39,249 bases of DNA from a filamentous cyanobacterium Phorm 6 (GTDB lineage Bacteria; Cyanobacteriota; Cyanobacteriia; Cyanobacteriales; Microcoleaceae). Every line of letters starts with the position of its first letter. Position 1 is the stretch's first letter. The stretch covers positions 1-39,249 of the forward strand of contig PVWI01000017.1 in the NCBI GenBank assembly GCA_003003725.1, in the 5' to 3' direction. A program made the position numbers and the translations under genes. The notes below the pieces were generated by a model. The model did no database searches, was not told where the DNA came from, and was given only the letters and a program-made list of their open reading frames with translations. Shown here piece by piece: positions 15,675 to 23,635 of this stretch.

Positions 15675-16015
15675 TAGGGTGCGTCGCCCTAAAAAATCCC
15701 TTGCATTCAATCGACAATATCGCAAGCGACGCACCTTTTACCATTTATAAAAAGTCTGGCTACAAAACAATTCTTGGGATTCTGTCCTCAACTATTGTCG
15801 CTTGGTGCGTCGCTGTAATACTGTTGCTCTGTATGCGACGGATTTTCGATGACGACGCACCCTACAAATACTGTTGCTGAAAATTATACCAATTTAAAAA
15901 ATCCTTGCTACAACAATTGAGGTTCAGTTTGTTTATTCAAATATTGTGGCTGGTGCGTCGCTCGATCGATTTTTCGTCTTTTTTTTGTACTATCGATGGC
16001 GACACACCCTACCAA
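15675..16015 (+). repeat. Cluster of three GGTGCGTCGC inverted-repeat (MITE-like) elements
   Basis: Three short elements each have outward GGTGCGTCG and inward CGACGCACC-type ends. They are about 15675-15737 (arms 15678-15687 and 15726-15735, perfect), about 15799-15868, and about 15950-16012 (one arm changed to GACACACC). They share ATATTG/TACTGTTGC segments. No protein is encoded. They fill the rest of the 760-bp gap between potC and the convergent desaturase gene. Confidence 0.7.
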
Positions 16016-16105
16016 TATTGTTGCATTGATTTTTATTGCTTGGTATGAATTATTATGGTTGCTTCTAGCGCGCCCCCATAAATTAAATCTAAACGCCACA
16101 ACAGC

Positions 16106-16924
16106 TTATTTTGCTGCTGGTAATTTGATTTTACTTGCCAAACCAAGTGCTTCCATCACTTGAATAGTCACCCAAGTGAAGTCAAATTCCCACCATTTCA
16201 TACCGTGACGCGCAGAGTATTGATAAGCGTGGTGGTTGTTGTGCCAGCCTTCGCCGTAAGTCAAAACCGCAACCCACCAACAGTTAGTAGAACTATCTTT
16301 TGTTTCGTATGTGCGGTAGCCAAATTTGTGAGTAGCGCTGTTGACAAACCATGTGCAGTGATATACCAAAATTAAGCGGGCAAAAATTACCCAAACTACA
16401 AATGACCAGCCTGCTGCTAAGTAAAGCAACACGCCAAAGACGATTTGCATGGGGAGAAAGTAATTTTGCAAAAATTGGTAAAATGGGTCGCTCGAAATGT
16501 CTTTTGTGCAGCGGGAAATTTCAGCGTGAGCGGGGCCTTTATACAGCATCCAGCCGATGTGACTCCACCAAAAACCATTCTGGGCGTTGTGAGGGTCGAT
16601 CGCATTTTGGTCAGAGTGGGTATGGTGTAAACGGTGCAGCCCAACCCAATCAATTATTCCTCCTTGACAAGCAAGGGCTCCGCAAAATGCTAGAAAATAT
16701 TCTACGAATTTTGGTGTCTGAAAACTGCGGTGGGTGAGCAGGCGATGCCATCCGAGAGTTATTCCCAAACCGCCGGTTATCCAGTGCATAAATACTGTTA
16801 AACCAACTGCTGTCCAGTTAAAGTTACTCGGAAGCAATGCGAACAAAGCGCCGATGTGAAGTCCTGCTAAACTAATAACGTGCTTCCAATTGTATTGAAG
16901 TTTGTCTTGTGTTGCTATTGTCAT
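16106..16924 (-). CDS. desC: Acyl-lipid delta-9 type fatty acid desaturase (DesC family)
   Basis: This 272-residue membrane di-iron desaturase has three histidine boxes: HRLLTH (60-65), HRLHH (97-101) and HNNHH (228-232). Two hydrophobic hairpins are present. It would introduce the first double bond into acyl chains of membrane lipids in thylakoid and plasma membranes. The start at 16924 gives MTIATQDK, matching the family N-terminus; an in-frame GTG 39 bases upstream adds only a Lys/Ile-rich stretch. It is a close paralogue of the gene at 17284-18096, with the same orientation. The two could be DesC1/DesC2 types acting on different positions; the sequence alone does not decide. Confidence 0.9.
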   Translation of the reverse strand: MTIATQDKLQYNWKHVISLAGLHIGALFALLPSNFNWTAVGLTVFMHWITGGLGITLGWHRLLTHRSFQTPKFVEYFLAFCGALACQGGIIDWVGLHRLHHTHSDQNAIDPHNAQNGFWWSHIGWMLYKGPAHAEISRCTKDISSDPFYQFLQNYFLPMQIVFGVLLYLAAGWSFVVWVIFARLILVYHCTWFVNSATHKFGYRTYETKDSSTNCWWVAVLTYGEGWHNNHHAYQYSARHGMKWWEFDFTWVTIQVMEALGLASKIKLPAAK

Positions 16925-17283
16925 TCTTTTTTTGATTTTGATTAGATGCCGAGCTGGATTCACTTATAAAAGTTGGGATTGAATAGTGAACTTTTTTTGC
17001 TGCACACTTGCCCAAACTAATAAAAAATGAATGATAGGTTTTGGTTGAGGATTGAAAAAGATTTACAGCTTTATTTTGAAATGAAAAATTTTGGTTGCTA
17101 AACAAAATTTTTTGTTCCAAATTCTATTATAACTGATTCTGGATTTGGTTGGGTCGATCGCACAACGCGATTTAACCTCAGTTCAACCCAACCAAAACCC
17201 GATCGCAAAAATTGACTAATTAGGCAAAAGAAGCAGTTGGCAGTTGACAGGGAAGCAATTACCAATTACCAATTACCAAATTA
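16925..17283 (-). other. Intergenic region between the two desaturase genes
   Basis: This 359-bp gap is AT-rich, with one short AATTACC heptad run at about 17255-17283. No gene is supported on either strand. The promoter of the downstream desaturase (start 16924) should lie here. A short leader with A-runs precedes the start, but no box is clear enough to call. Confidence 0.5.
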
Positions 17284-18096
17284 CTATTTTTCGGCTAATT
17301 TGACTTTGGTTGCCAAACCCAGTGTTTGCAGGAGTTGAATTGTCATCCAGGTGATGTCAATTTCCCACCATTGAAGACCGTGGCGAGCCGAGTATTGAAA
17401 GGCATGGTGGTTATTGTGCCAGCCTTCGCCGTAGGTGAGGACAGCAACCCACCAGCAGTTTGTGGAGCCATCGCCCGACTCGTAGGTGCGATACCCGAAT
17501 TTGTGGGTAGCGCTATTCACCAGCCAAGTGCAGTGGAATACCACTACAATCCGCATAAAGACGCCCCAAGCCACGAAGGACCAGCCGCCTAATAAATAGA
17601 TCAAGAGACCGAAGACTATTTGGATGGGGATAAAATATGCTTGGAGAAACTTGTATACTGGATCGTCGCTAATGTCTTTTGTAAAGCGGGGGATTTCAGC
17701 TCTGATCGGTATATCTGAGAGCATCCAACCCATGTGGCTCCACCAGAAGCCTTGATTGGAATCGTGGGGATCTTTTTCGGTGTCAGAATGTACGTGGTGT
17801 AACCGATGCATTCCTACCCACTCGATGGGGCCGCCTTCACAGCAAAGCGTGCCGCAGAAAACTAGGAAATATTCTAGCCATTTGGGTGTTTGAAAACTGC
17901 GGTGGGTGACGAGACGGTGAAATCCGAGGGTAATTCCTAGGCCACCTGTTACCCAGTGCAGGAATACAGCGAAGCCGACAGCAGACCAGCTAAAGTTGGC
18001 GGGTAGGAGAGCAAATAAAGCACCGATATGGAGGAAGGCCATAAAGCCTATGACAGGCCAATCAGGAGAAGTTTTTTTGGAAGTTGCGATCGTCAT
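17284..18096 (-). CDS. desC: Acyl-lipid delta-9 type fatty acid desaturase (DesC family)
   Basis: This 270-residue protein has histidine boxes HRLVTH (60-65), HRLHH (97-101) and HNNHH near 226-230. It aligns end to end with the desaturase at 16106-16924, indicating an old tandem duplication that has diverged. The start at 18096 (MTIATSKK) fits the family; an ATG 33 bases upstream is in frame but gives an atypical N-terminus. It is divergent from the PLP-enzyme gene at 18177, with only 80 bp between them, so the promoters overlap or face each other. Confidence 0.9.
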   Translation of the reverse strand: MTIATSKKTSPDWPVIGFMAFLHIGALFALLPANFSWSAVGFAVFLHWVTGGLGITLGFHRLVTHRSFQTPKWLEYFLVFCGTLCCEGGPIEWVGMHRLHHVHSDTEKDPHDSNQGFWWSHMGWMLSDIPIRAEIPRFTKDISDDPVYKFLQAYFIPIQIVFGLLIYLLGGWSFVAWGVFMRIVVVFHCTWLVNSATHKFGYRTYESGDGSTNCWWVAVLTYGEGWHNNHHAFQYSARHGLQWWEIDITWMTIQLLQTLGLATKVKLAEK

Positions 18097-18176
18097 GAAG
18101 ATATTATGTTTACAAACTAGGGGCCGCATTTACGCGATAATCAGCAGCGCGCACGCAAATAGTGAGCGAGGTATAG

Positions 18177-19409
18177 ATGAATAGCGTTTCACGGCTACAG
18201 GAAGCAGAACAGGCACTCTTTCAGATTTTTTCTGGTATTGACGCGACAGTCAAGCAAAATCTTCAAAGAGTCTTAAAAGCTTTTCGCAGCCACCGGGTTG
18301 GAGTCCACCATTTTGCAGGTGTTACGGGTTACGGCCACGATGATTTAGGGCGGGAGACTTTGGACGGGGTATTTGCCGAAGTGGTAGGGGCCGAGGCCGC
18401 GGCTGTGCGGGTACAGTTTGTTTCGGGTACTCACGCGATCGCCTGTGCTCTTTTTGGCGTTTTGCGTCCTGGTGACGAAATGTTGGCAGTGGCTGGTTCT
18501 CCCTACGATACTTTAGAAGAAGTGATCGGCTTGCGGGGGCAAGGTCAAGGTTCACTGATTGAGTTTGGCATTAATTACCGTGAGTTGCCTCTAACTCGGG
18601 AGGGAAGTGTGGATTGGCAGACACTGAGCTCTACTATTTCAGCAAAAACTCGCCTGGTTTTTATCCAACGCTCTTGCGGTTATTCTTGGCGATCGAGTCT
18701 GTCTATTTCTGAGATTAAAAAAATCGTCACAATAGTCAAACATCAGAATCCTAACACAATTTGCTTTGTTGATAATTGTTACGGAGAATTTGTTGATGAT
18801 TGCGAACCTACTGCTGTGGGTGCGGATCTGATGGCTGGTTCTTTGATCAAAAATCCGGGGGGTACGATCGTCCCTGCGGGCGGTTACGTGGCCGGGAGGG
18901 CCGATCTGGTGGAGGCTGCAACTTGTCGCTTGACGGCGCCGGGAATCGGCAGCAGCGGAGGCGCAACTTTTGATTTGAATCGCTTGCTGTTTCAGGGTTT
19001 ATTTTTGGCCCCTGGGTTTGTGGGGGAGGCGATGAAGGGCAATCATTTGACGGCTTACGTTTTTTATAAGTTGGGTTATCGGGTGAATCCGATTCCCTTG
19101 GCGAGGCGCAGGGATGTGATTCAGGCTATCGAATTCGGTTCTGCTGATAAGTTAATTGCTTTTTGTAGGGCGGTTCAGCAAAATTCCCCCGTCGGTTCCT
19201 ATTTAGATCCGGTGCCCGCGCCAATGCCGGGGTACGAGAGTCAATTGGTGATGGCTGGAGGTACTTTTATTGATGGGAGTACCTCCGAGTTTTCGGCTGA
19301 CGGGCCTCTGCGCGAGCCTTACGTGGCTTTTTGTCAAGGGGGGACTCATTGGACTCATGTATCGATCGCCCTGGAAGCTGCGATCGAGGCCGTGGGCCCG
19401 GCCGGGTAA
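18177..19409 (+). CDS. PLP-dependent methionine gamma-lyase family protein (aluminium-resistance type)
   Basis: This 410-residue fold-type I PLP enzyme belongs to the Met_gamma_lyase family, once called aluminium-resistance protein. Marker residues are FAGVTGYGHDD (46-56), FVSGTHAI (81-88), VDNCYGEF (198-205, cofactor-contacting Asp199) and the expected Schiff-base Lys225 in GSLIKNPGG. It probably catalyses a C-S or beta/gamma elimination on sulphur amino acids, but the physiological substrate is not established. GCGAGG precedes the ATG. The length is normal. Confidence 0.85.
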   Translation: MNSVSRLQEAEQALFQIFSGIDATVKQNLQRVLKAFRSHRVGVHHFAGVTGYGHDDLGRETLDGVFAEVVGAEAAAVRVQFVSGTHAIACALFGVLRPGDEMLAVAGSPYDTLEEVIGLRGQGQGSLIEFGINYRELPLTREGSVDWQTLSSTISAKTRLVFIQRSCGYSWRSSLSISEIKKIVTIVKHQNPNTICFVDNCYGEFVDDCEPTAVGADLMAGSLIKNPGGTIVPAGGYVAGRADLVEAATCRLTAPGIGSSGGATFDLNRLLFQGLFLAPGFVGEAMKGNHLTAYVFYKLGYRVNPIPLARRRDVIQAIEFGSADKLIAFCRAVQQNSPVGSYLDPVPAPMPGYESQLVMAGGTFIDGSTSEFSADGPLREPYVAFCQGGTHWTHVSIALEAAIEAVGPAG

Positions 19410-19582
19410 GTTTTTTGATGGTTGACCTGATTTTGGAGTGTTTTGACCGCTGATGCTGGCAGATTTACGCTGATGAACGCAGATTAGAAGATGTTTGGGC
19501 GGTATGCTGTTTGGAGTTTGTGCAGGGCGATCGATCGTGAACCGGTATGCGTAACTGCGGTCAAAATCAATCTGCATAAATT

Positions 19583-20215
19583 TTACTCAGCATGATTCAG
19601 CGCTTGAAGATCGGATTGCATAATTAAGTGAATGTTGCGCGTAATCTTGTCAATTTCCCAATCCCACCACCGAATTTCTAATAGTTGTGCAACTTCAGCA
19701 TCGCTGAAACGCTGCTTAATTATACCCGCAGGATTTCCACCAACAACCCTATAAGCGGGAACATCTTTCGTGACGACAGATTTAGCAGCAATAATTGCAC
19801 CGTCGCCGATTTTAACTCCCGGCAAAATCACCGATTCGCAACCAATCCAAACATCATTGCCAATGACAGTATCGCCTTTAGTTGGCAGTTCCATCAATAA
19901 ATTCATAGCAGTTTCCCAACCGTTGCCAAAGATCGGAAATGGATAAGTAGAAATGCCGTCGAGTTTGTGATTTGCACCGTTCATGATGAATTTGACGTTG
20001 GTGGCGATAGCACAAAATTTACCAATAATTAATTTCTCATTTCCGTAGTTATAAAGGACATTTTTCTCAAAGTCTTCCGGGGCGATCGGATCGTCGTAGT
20101 ACGAGTAATCGCCGACAATAATATTTGGCGCTTTAACAAAATTTTTGATAAAGCAAACCCGGCGCTGGTCTGCCATCGGATAAGGTCGGTTTGGATCGGG
20201 CCCCAATTCTGTCAT
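19583..20215 (-). CDS. Xenobiotic acyltransferase, Vat/CatB-type hexapeptide acetyltransferase
   Basis: This 210-residue left-handed beta-helix acetyltransferase resembles streptogramin A/chloramphenicol O-acetyltransferases (XAT subgroup). Markers are the [10 protein letters not shown] start, catalytic His83 in [15 protein letters not shown], and hexapeptide repeats ([29 protein letters not shown]). It uses acetyl-CoA and should be cytoplasmic. Such genes occur widely in environmental bacteria; actual antibiotic resistance is unproven. It is convergent with the PLP-enzyme gene. Confidence 0.85.
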   Translation of the reverse strand: MTELGPDPNRPYPMADQRRVCFIKNFVKAPNIIVGDYSYYDDPIAPEDFEKNVLYNYGNEKLIIGKFCAIATNVKFIMNGANHKLDGISTYPFPIFGNGWETAMNLLMELPTKGDTVIGNDVWIGCESVILPGVKIGDGAIIAAKSVVTKDVPAYRVVGGNPAGIIKQRFSDAEVAQLLEIRWWDWEIDKITRNIHLIMQSDLQALNHAE

Positions 20216-20397
20216 TTTTTTTAAAATATCTAATTTTTAATTGTTAATTATACCTGCCAAATTCTCTATATCCATCATTTTGGGAATCCTTTCCTTGCTA
20301 AAATATTCTAGCAGCGCTTACCCGCCCTCGCATCCCAAACACGCCATCAATCCCCATACAAAACCCGCCAATCCTACTAATCTGCACCTATACAATC

Positions 20398-20859
20398 GTG
20401 AAAATCCGAAACTACGAAATCGGCGACACCGAAAAAATTGCCAAACTTTTTTACGACACAGTACACGAAGTCAATATCCGCGATTATACAACAGCCCAAG
20501 TAGATGCTTGGGCACCTGCAGACACCGACATTCAAACTTGGATGCAAAGTTTAAGCAGTAAATTTACTTTTGTAGCAGAAGAGGGCGATACAATCGCAGG
20601 TTTTGGAGAATTAGAAGCCAACGGCCACATCGATCGCTTTTACTGTCACAAAGACTTTCAAAGACAAGGAGTTGGCAAGCTTATTTTAACAGAAATTGAG
20701 TCAAAAGCCCAAGACTTAGGACTTAACAAGTTATTTGCCGAAGCCAGCATTACAGCTAGAGCTTTTTTTGAAAGCCGGGGATTTATTGTGATTAGAAAGC
20801 AGGAAGTAGAACGGAGGGATCAAAAATTCCTCAACTTTGTCATGGAAAAATATCTATAA
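20398..20859 (+). CDS. GNAT family N-acetyltransferase
   Basis: From a GTG start, 153 residues show a GNAT fold with the acetyl-CoA loop QRQGVGKL at about 88-95 (Q/R-x-x-G-x-G/A). The C-terminal strand has FFESRGFIV at about 122-130. The substrate is unknown. The GTG start is supported by the conserved N-terminal strand (KIRNYEIGD) beginning immediately after it; no ATG lies upstream in frame. Confidence 0.85.
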   Translation: MKIRNYEIGDTEKIAKLFYDTVHEVNIRDYTTAQVDAWAPADTDIQTWMQSLSSKFTFVAEEGDTIAGFGELEANGHIDRFYCHKDFQRQGVGKLILTEIESKAQDLGLNKLFAEASITARAFFESRGFIVIRKQEVERRDQKFLNFVMEKYL

Positions 20860-20911
20860 ACAACTAGCTTTTGTGTAAAATTAGATCGAAGAGTTTTGCG
20901 GAGGAGTTGTG

Positions 20912-21283
20912 ATGGTGACGGAAGCTACAAATGTTCTGGGCGGAAAATTAGAGACTTGCTGCACTTCGCCAATGACGGGCTATTATCGGGACGGCAAATG
21001 CAATACAGGTGGCGGCGACTTTGGGGCTCACACTGTTTGTTCTCAACTGACGGAAGAGTTTTTGCAATTCACCAAGTCGAATGGAAATGATTTGAGCACT
21101 CCGGTTCCCGAATTTAATTTCCCCGGTTTGAAGCCTGGGGATTGCTGGTGTTTGTGCGCTTCTCGCTGGAAGGAAGCGATGGATGCTGGATGCGCGCCGC
21201 TTGTTGTTTTGGCTGCGACTCACGCCTTGACTTTGGAATACGTTTCTTTGGATGAATTGAAGCAGCACGCTGCTGATTTGTAG
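20912..21283 (+). CDS. DUF2237 family protein
   Basis: This protein of about 123 residues matches DUF2237 over its whole length: NVLGGKLETC, TGYYRDGKCNTG, DFGAHTVC, PGDCWCLCASRW and LAATHALTLEYV. The six conserved cysteines suggest metal or redox chemistry, but the function is unknown. GGAGG lies 7 bases before the ATG at 20912; a GTG directly before it is also in frame. Confidence 0.88.
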   Translation: MVTEATNVLGGKLETCCTSPMTGYYRDGKCNTGGGDFGAHTVCSQLTEEFLQFTKSNGNDLSTPVPEFNFPGLKPGDCWCLCASRWKEAMDAGCAPLVVLAATHALTLEYVSLDELKQHAADL

Positions 21284-21450
21284 GGGGAATGTGCGATCGC
21301 TTTTAATCACTAAGGGCGATCGGGTTTTTATACAAACTGTAGGGTGCGTCAGTTTGCATTGTTTTTTCAATAATTCAGGCTTTCTTTACTGACGTATCCT
21401 AGAAAATTACTCCAATCAGTTATCATAGGTTTAGAGGTGAGGTATAACCA

Positions 21451-21870
21451 GTGTCAGCTAAGGATAGATTTCATAATGCTGTGAAGCGAGGTCTTGAAAA
21501 ATCTGAGTGGGTCATTACTCACGATCCTCTCAGGCTAGAATTTGCTGAGAATGAGAGAGTCGAAATCGATTTGGGAGCAGAAAAACTCCTCGCGGCGGAA
21601 AAATCAGGAAATAAAATTGCAGTAGAAGTCAAGAGCTTTTTAAGTGCTTCAGCTCTCTCTGATTTTCATACCGCCCTCGGACAATTTTTAAATTATCGTT
21701 TAGTCTTAGAAAAGATCGAACCAGCTCGCATTCTATATTTGGCAGTTCCGATCGCAACTTACGAATCTTTTTTCAGTCGGGAGTTACCTCAAGCATCGGT
21801 TAGACAACACCAAGTCAAGCTTATTGTGTACAACCCAGTTCAGGAGGCAATAGTCAAATGGATCGACTAG
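21451..21870 (+). CDS. xisH: XisH, fdxN-element excision controlling factor family
   Basis: This 139-residue protein has a GTG start, with GAGG 8 bases upstream. It begins MSAKDRFHNAVKRGLEK and carries EIDLGAEKLLAAEKSGNKI and IAVEVKSFL motifs. These are typical of XisH, which has a PD-(D/E)XK-like core (the VEVKSF strand with Glu and Lys). In Anabaena, XisH and XisI help control developmental excision of the fdxN element. Many cyanobacteria carry xisHI without that element, so the role here is unclear. The 3' end overlaps xisI by 13 bases, so translation is coupled. Confidence 0.88.
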   Translation: MSAKDRFHNAVKRGLEKSEWVITHDPLRLEFAENERVEIDLGAEKLLAAEKSGNKIAVEVKSFLSASALSDFHTALGQFLNYRLVLEKIEPARILYLAVPIATYESFFSRELPQASVRQHQVKLIVYNPVQEAIVKWID

Positions 21871-22193
21871 AGCATTACCGTCAGTGCATTCAAAAACTCC
21901 TAATTGAAGATAGCAAGATAGCACCAATTAACGGAGAAATCGAGGTACAAACAATTTTCGATCTAGAAAAAGACCGCTATCTAGCCGTAGATTTAGGATG
22001 GGACGGACACCGCCGCGTGTATAACTGTGTGTTTCATTTGGATATTAAAAATGGCAAAATCTGGATTCAGCGAAATCAAACTGACAGACAGATTGCTGAT
22101 GAATTGGTAGAAATGGGAGTACCCAAAGAGGATATTGTGCTGGGACTTCAGCCAACTTATGCACGCGAACATACAGGGTTTGGAGTTGCATAG
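21858..22193 (+). CDS. xisI: XisI, fdxN-element excision controlling factor family
   Basis: This 111-residue protein begins MDRLEHYRQCIQKLL and carries DLEKDRYLAVDLGWDG and RQIADELVEMGVPKEDIVLG, the standard XisI signature. It always follows xisH and is proposed to act with it. No XisF recombinase or element end is recognisable in the window, so this is an orphan pair, possibly with a toxin-antitoxin-like or regulatory role (speculation). Confidence 0.9.
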   Translation: MDRLEHYRQCIQKLLIEDSKIAPINGEIEVQTIFDLEKDRYLAVDLGWDGHRRVYNCVFHLDIKNGKIWIQRNQTDRQIADELVEMGVPKEDIVLGLQPTYAREHTGFGVA

Positions 22194-22259
22194 TAATACA
22201 AAATACGGCTTCATTCGCGACTGAAATATTTAAGTGCGATCGGGCGTCATTCTCGAGTT

Positions 22260-23540
22260 TTATGGTTGAGCTTGTGGTTCCCACTGACAGATAGACTCTG
22301 GTTTGAGAGGGCAAGTTTTAGGGGCGATCGGATTTCCGCTGAGGAAGAGCTTCGTCAGGTTAGTTAAGGATTCTAGCGGTTTGATGTCGTTGATTTTATT
22401 GTCGGTGAGGTAGAGATCAGTCAGATTAGTCAAAGATTCTAGCGGTTTGATGTCGCTAATTTCAGTGTCGCTGAGGTAGAGCTCAGTCAGGTTAGTCAAG
22501 GATTGTAGCGGTTTGATGTCACTGATTTTATTGAATCTGAGGCTGAGCCAAGTCAGGTTAATCAAAGATTCTAGCGGTTTGATGTCATTGATTTTATTGT
22601 TTTTGAGCTCGAGCCGAGTCAGGTTAGTCAAAGATGCTAGCGGTTTGATGTCGCTGATTTGAATGTTGCTGAGGTCGAGAAACTCAAGTTTAGTCAAAGA
22701 TTCTAGCGGTTTAATGTCGCTGATTTGAATGTTGCTGAGGTAGAGAAACTCAAGGTTAGTCAAAGATTTTAGCGGTTTGATGTCGTTGATTTGAATGTTG
22801 CTGAGGTAGAGCACAGTCAGGTTAGTCAAAGATTCTAGCGGTTTGATGTCGCTGATTTGATTTAATCTGAGGTCGAGCTTTGTCAGTTTATTCAAGGATT
22901 CTAGCGGTTTGATGTCGCTGATTTTATTGTCGGTGAGGTCGATATCGGTCAGGTTAGTCAAAGATTGTAGCGGTTTGATGTCGCTGATTTGATTGTTCCA
23001 GAGGGATAGATCAGTTAGGTTAGTCAAAGATTTTAGCGGTTTAATGTCGCTGATTTGATTGAATCTGAGTTCGAGATAAGTCAGTTTAGTCAAAGATTCT
23101 AGCGGTTTGATGTTGGTGATTTGATTGTTGTCGAGTTCGAGATAAGTCAGTTTAGTCAAGGATTCTAACGGTTTGATGTTGGTGATTTGATTGAAGCTGA
23201 GGTAGAGCTGTGTCAGGTTAGTCAAAGATTCTAGCGGTTTGATGTCGCTGATTCGATCATTGCCGAGGTTGAGTCTCGTGAGACTCGAAAGTTCCCGATC
23301 GGCTGCATCGCACTCAGTGCTCTTTGCTTTATTCAACAGCACCTCAACAGTATGTTTAGCTTCAGGACTCAAATCAGCTTTTTGGCGACACCATTCCGCA
23401 AATGTTCGTTTGCTGTTTCCCGATCGCACTTCTGCTGCTTTCGCTGATAGCACATTTCCAGATAATGCTAGAATTGCACAACAAGCAAGCGCGATCGACT
23501 TTGGTAAATTCATGTGTTTGTTTGCAAATATAAGTGTCAT
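22260..23540 (-). CDS. Secreted leucine-rich-repeat protein (internalin/SDS22-type repeats)
   Basis: This 426-residue protein has a signal peptide whose hydrophobic core is residues 15-28, with likely cleavage after Ala35 or Ala36. A short Cys-containing cap follows. Fourteen 22-residue leucine-rich repeats lie at about 97-405, each with the pattern I-x-D/N-I-K-P-L-x-S-L. A 22-residue tail contains a Cys pair. The start at 23540 is preferred to the inner ATG (23513) because AGAGGT lies 8 bases before it. The very uniform repeats indicate expansion by duplication of 66-bp units. It is likely an extracellular or periplasmic binding protein with unknown ligand. Confidence 0.87.
   Translation of the reverse strand: MTLIFANKHMNLPKSIALACCAILALSGNVLSAKAAEVRSGNSKRTFAEWCRQKADLSPEAKHTVEVLLNKAKSTECDAADRELSSLTRLNLGNDRISDIKPLESLTNLTQLYLSFNQITNIKPLESLTKLTYLELDNNQITNIKPLESLTKLTYLELRFNQISDIKPLKSLTNLTDLSLWNNQISDIKPLQSLTNLTDIDLTDNKISDIKPLESLNKLTKLDLRLNQISDIKPLESLTNLTVLYLSNIQINDIKPLKSLTNLEFLYLSNIQISDIKPLESLTKLEFLDLSNIQISDIKPLASLTNLTRLELKNNKINDIKPLESLINLTWLSLRFNKISDIKPLQSLTNLTELYLSDTEISDIKPLESLTNLTDLYLTDNKINDIKPLESLTNLTKLFLSGNPIAPKTCPLKPESICQWEPQAQP
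22330..23265 (-). repeat. 66-bp tandem coding repeats of the LRR gene
   Basis: Fourteen tandem units of about 66 bp encode the leucine-rich repeats. A core block encoding SDIKPLESLTNL (on the plus strand AGATTCTAGCGGTTTGATG) is nearly invariant, while the segment between cores varies. They are coding repeats, not a CRISPR array. Confidence 0.88.
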
Positions 23541-23635
23541 AATCTTGTACCTCTAATTTTCTGAACTGTATACAACAAAGACACGGTAATACCGTGTCCC
23601 TGCAAAACAGCTATTAAAAACTCTGTCTATCCGCC

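Noticed and set aside
15908-16099. 63-codon minus-strand frame behind the desaturase gene
   Set aside because: It lies in the MITE-like repeat cluster and its residues simply translate repeat DNA.
20241-20561. 106-codon frame overlapping the GNAT gene
   Set aside because: It is a frame-shifted shadow of the GNAT coding sequence with Asn/Thr/Pro/His-rich composition and no motif.
22330-23265. Regularly spaced repeats of about 66 bp that could suggest a CRISPR array
   Set aside because: The repeats are in-frame coding units of a leucine-rich-repeat protein; the spacers are not unique sequences but related codons.
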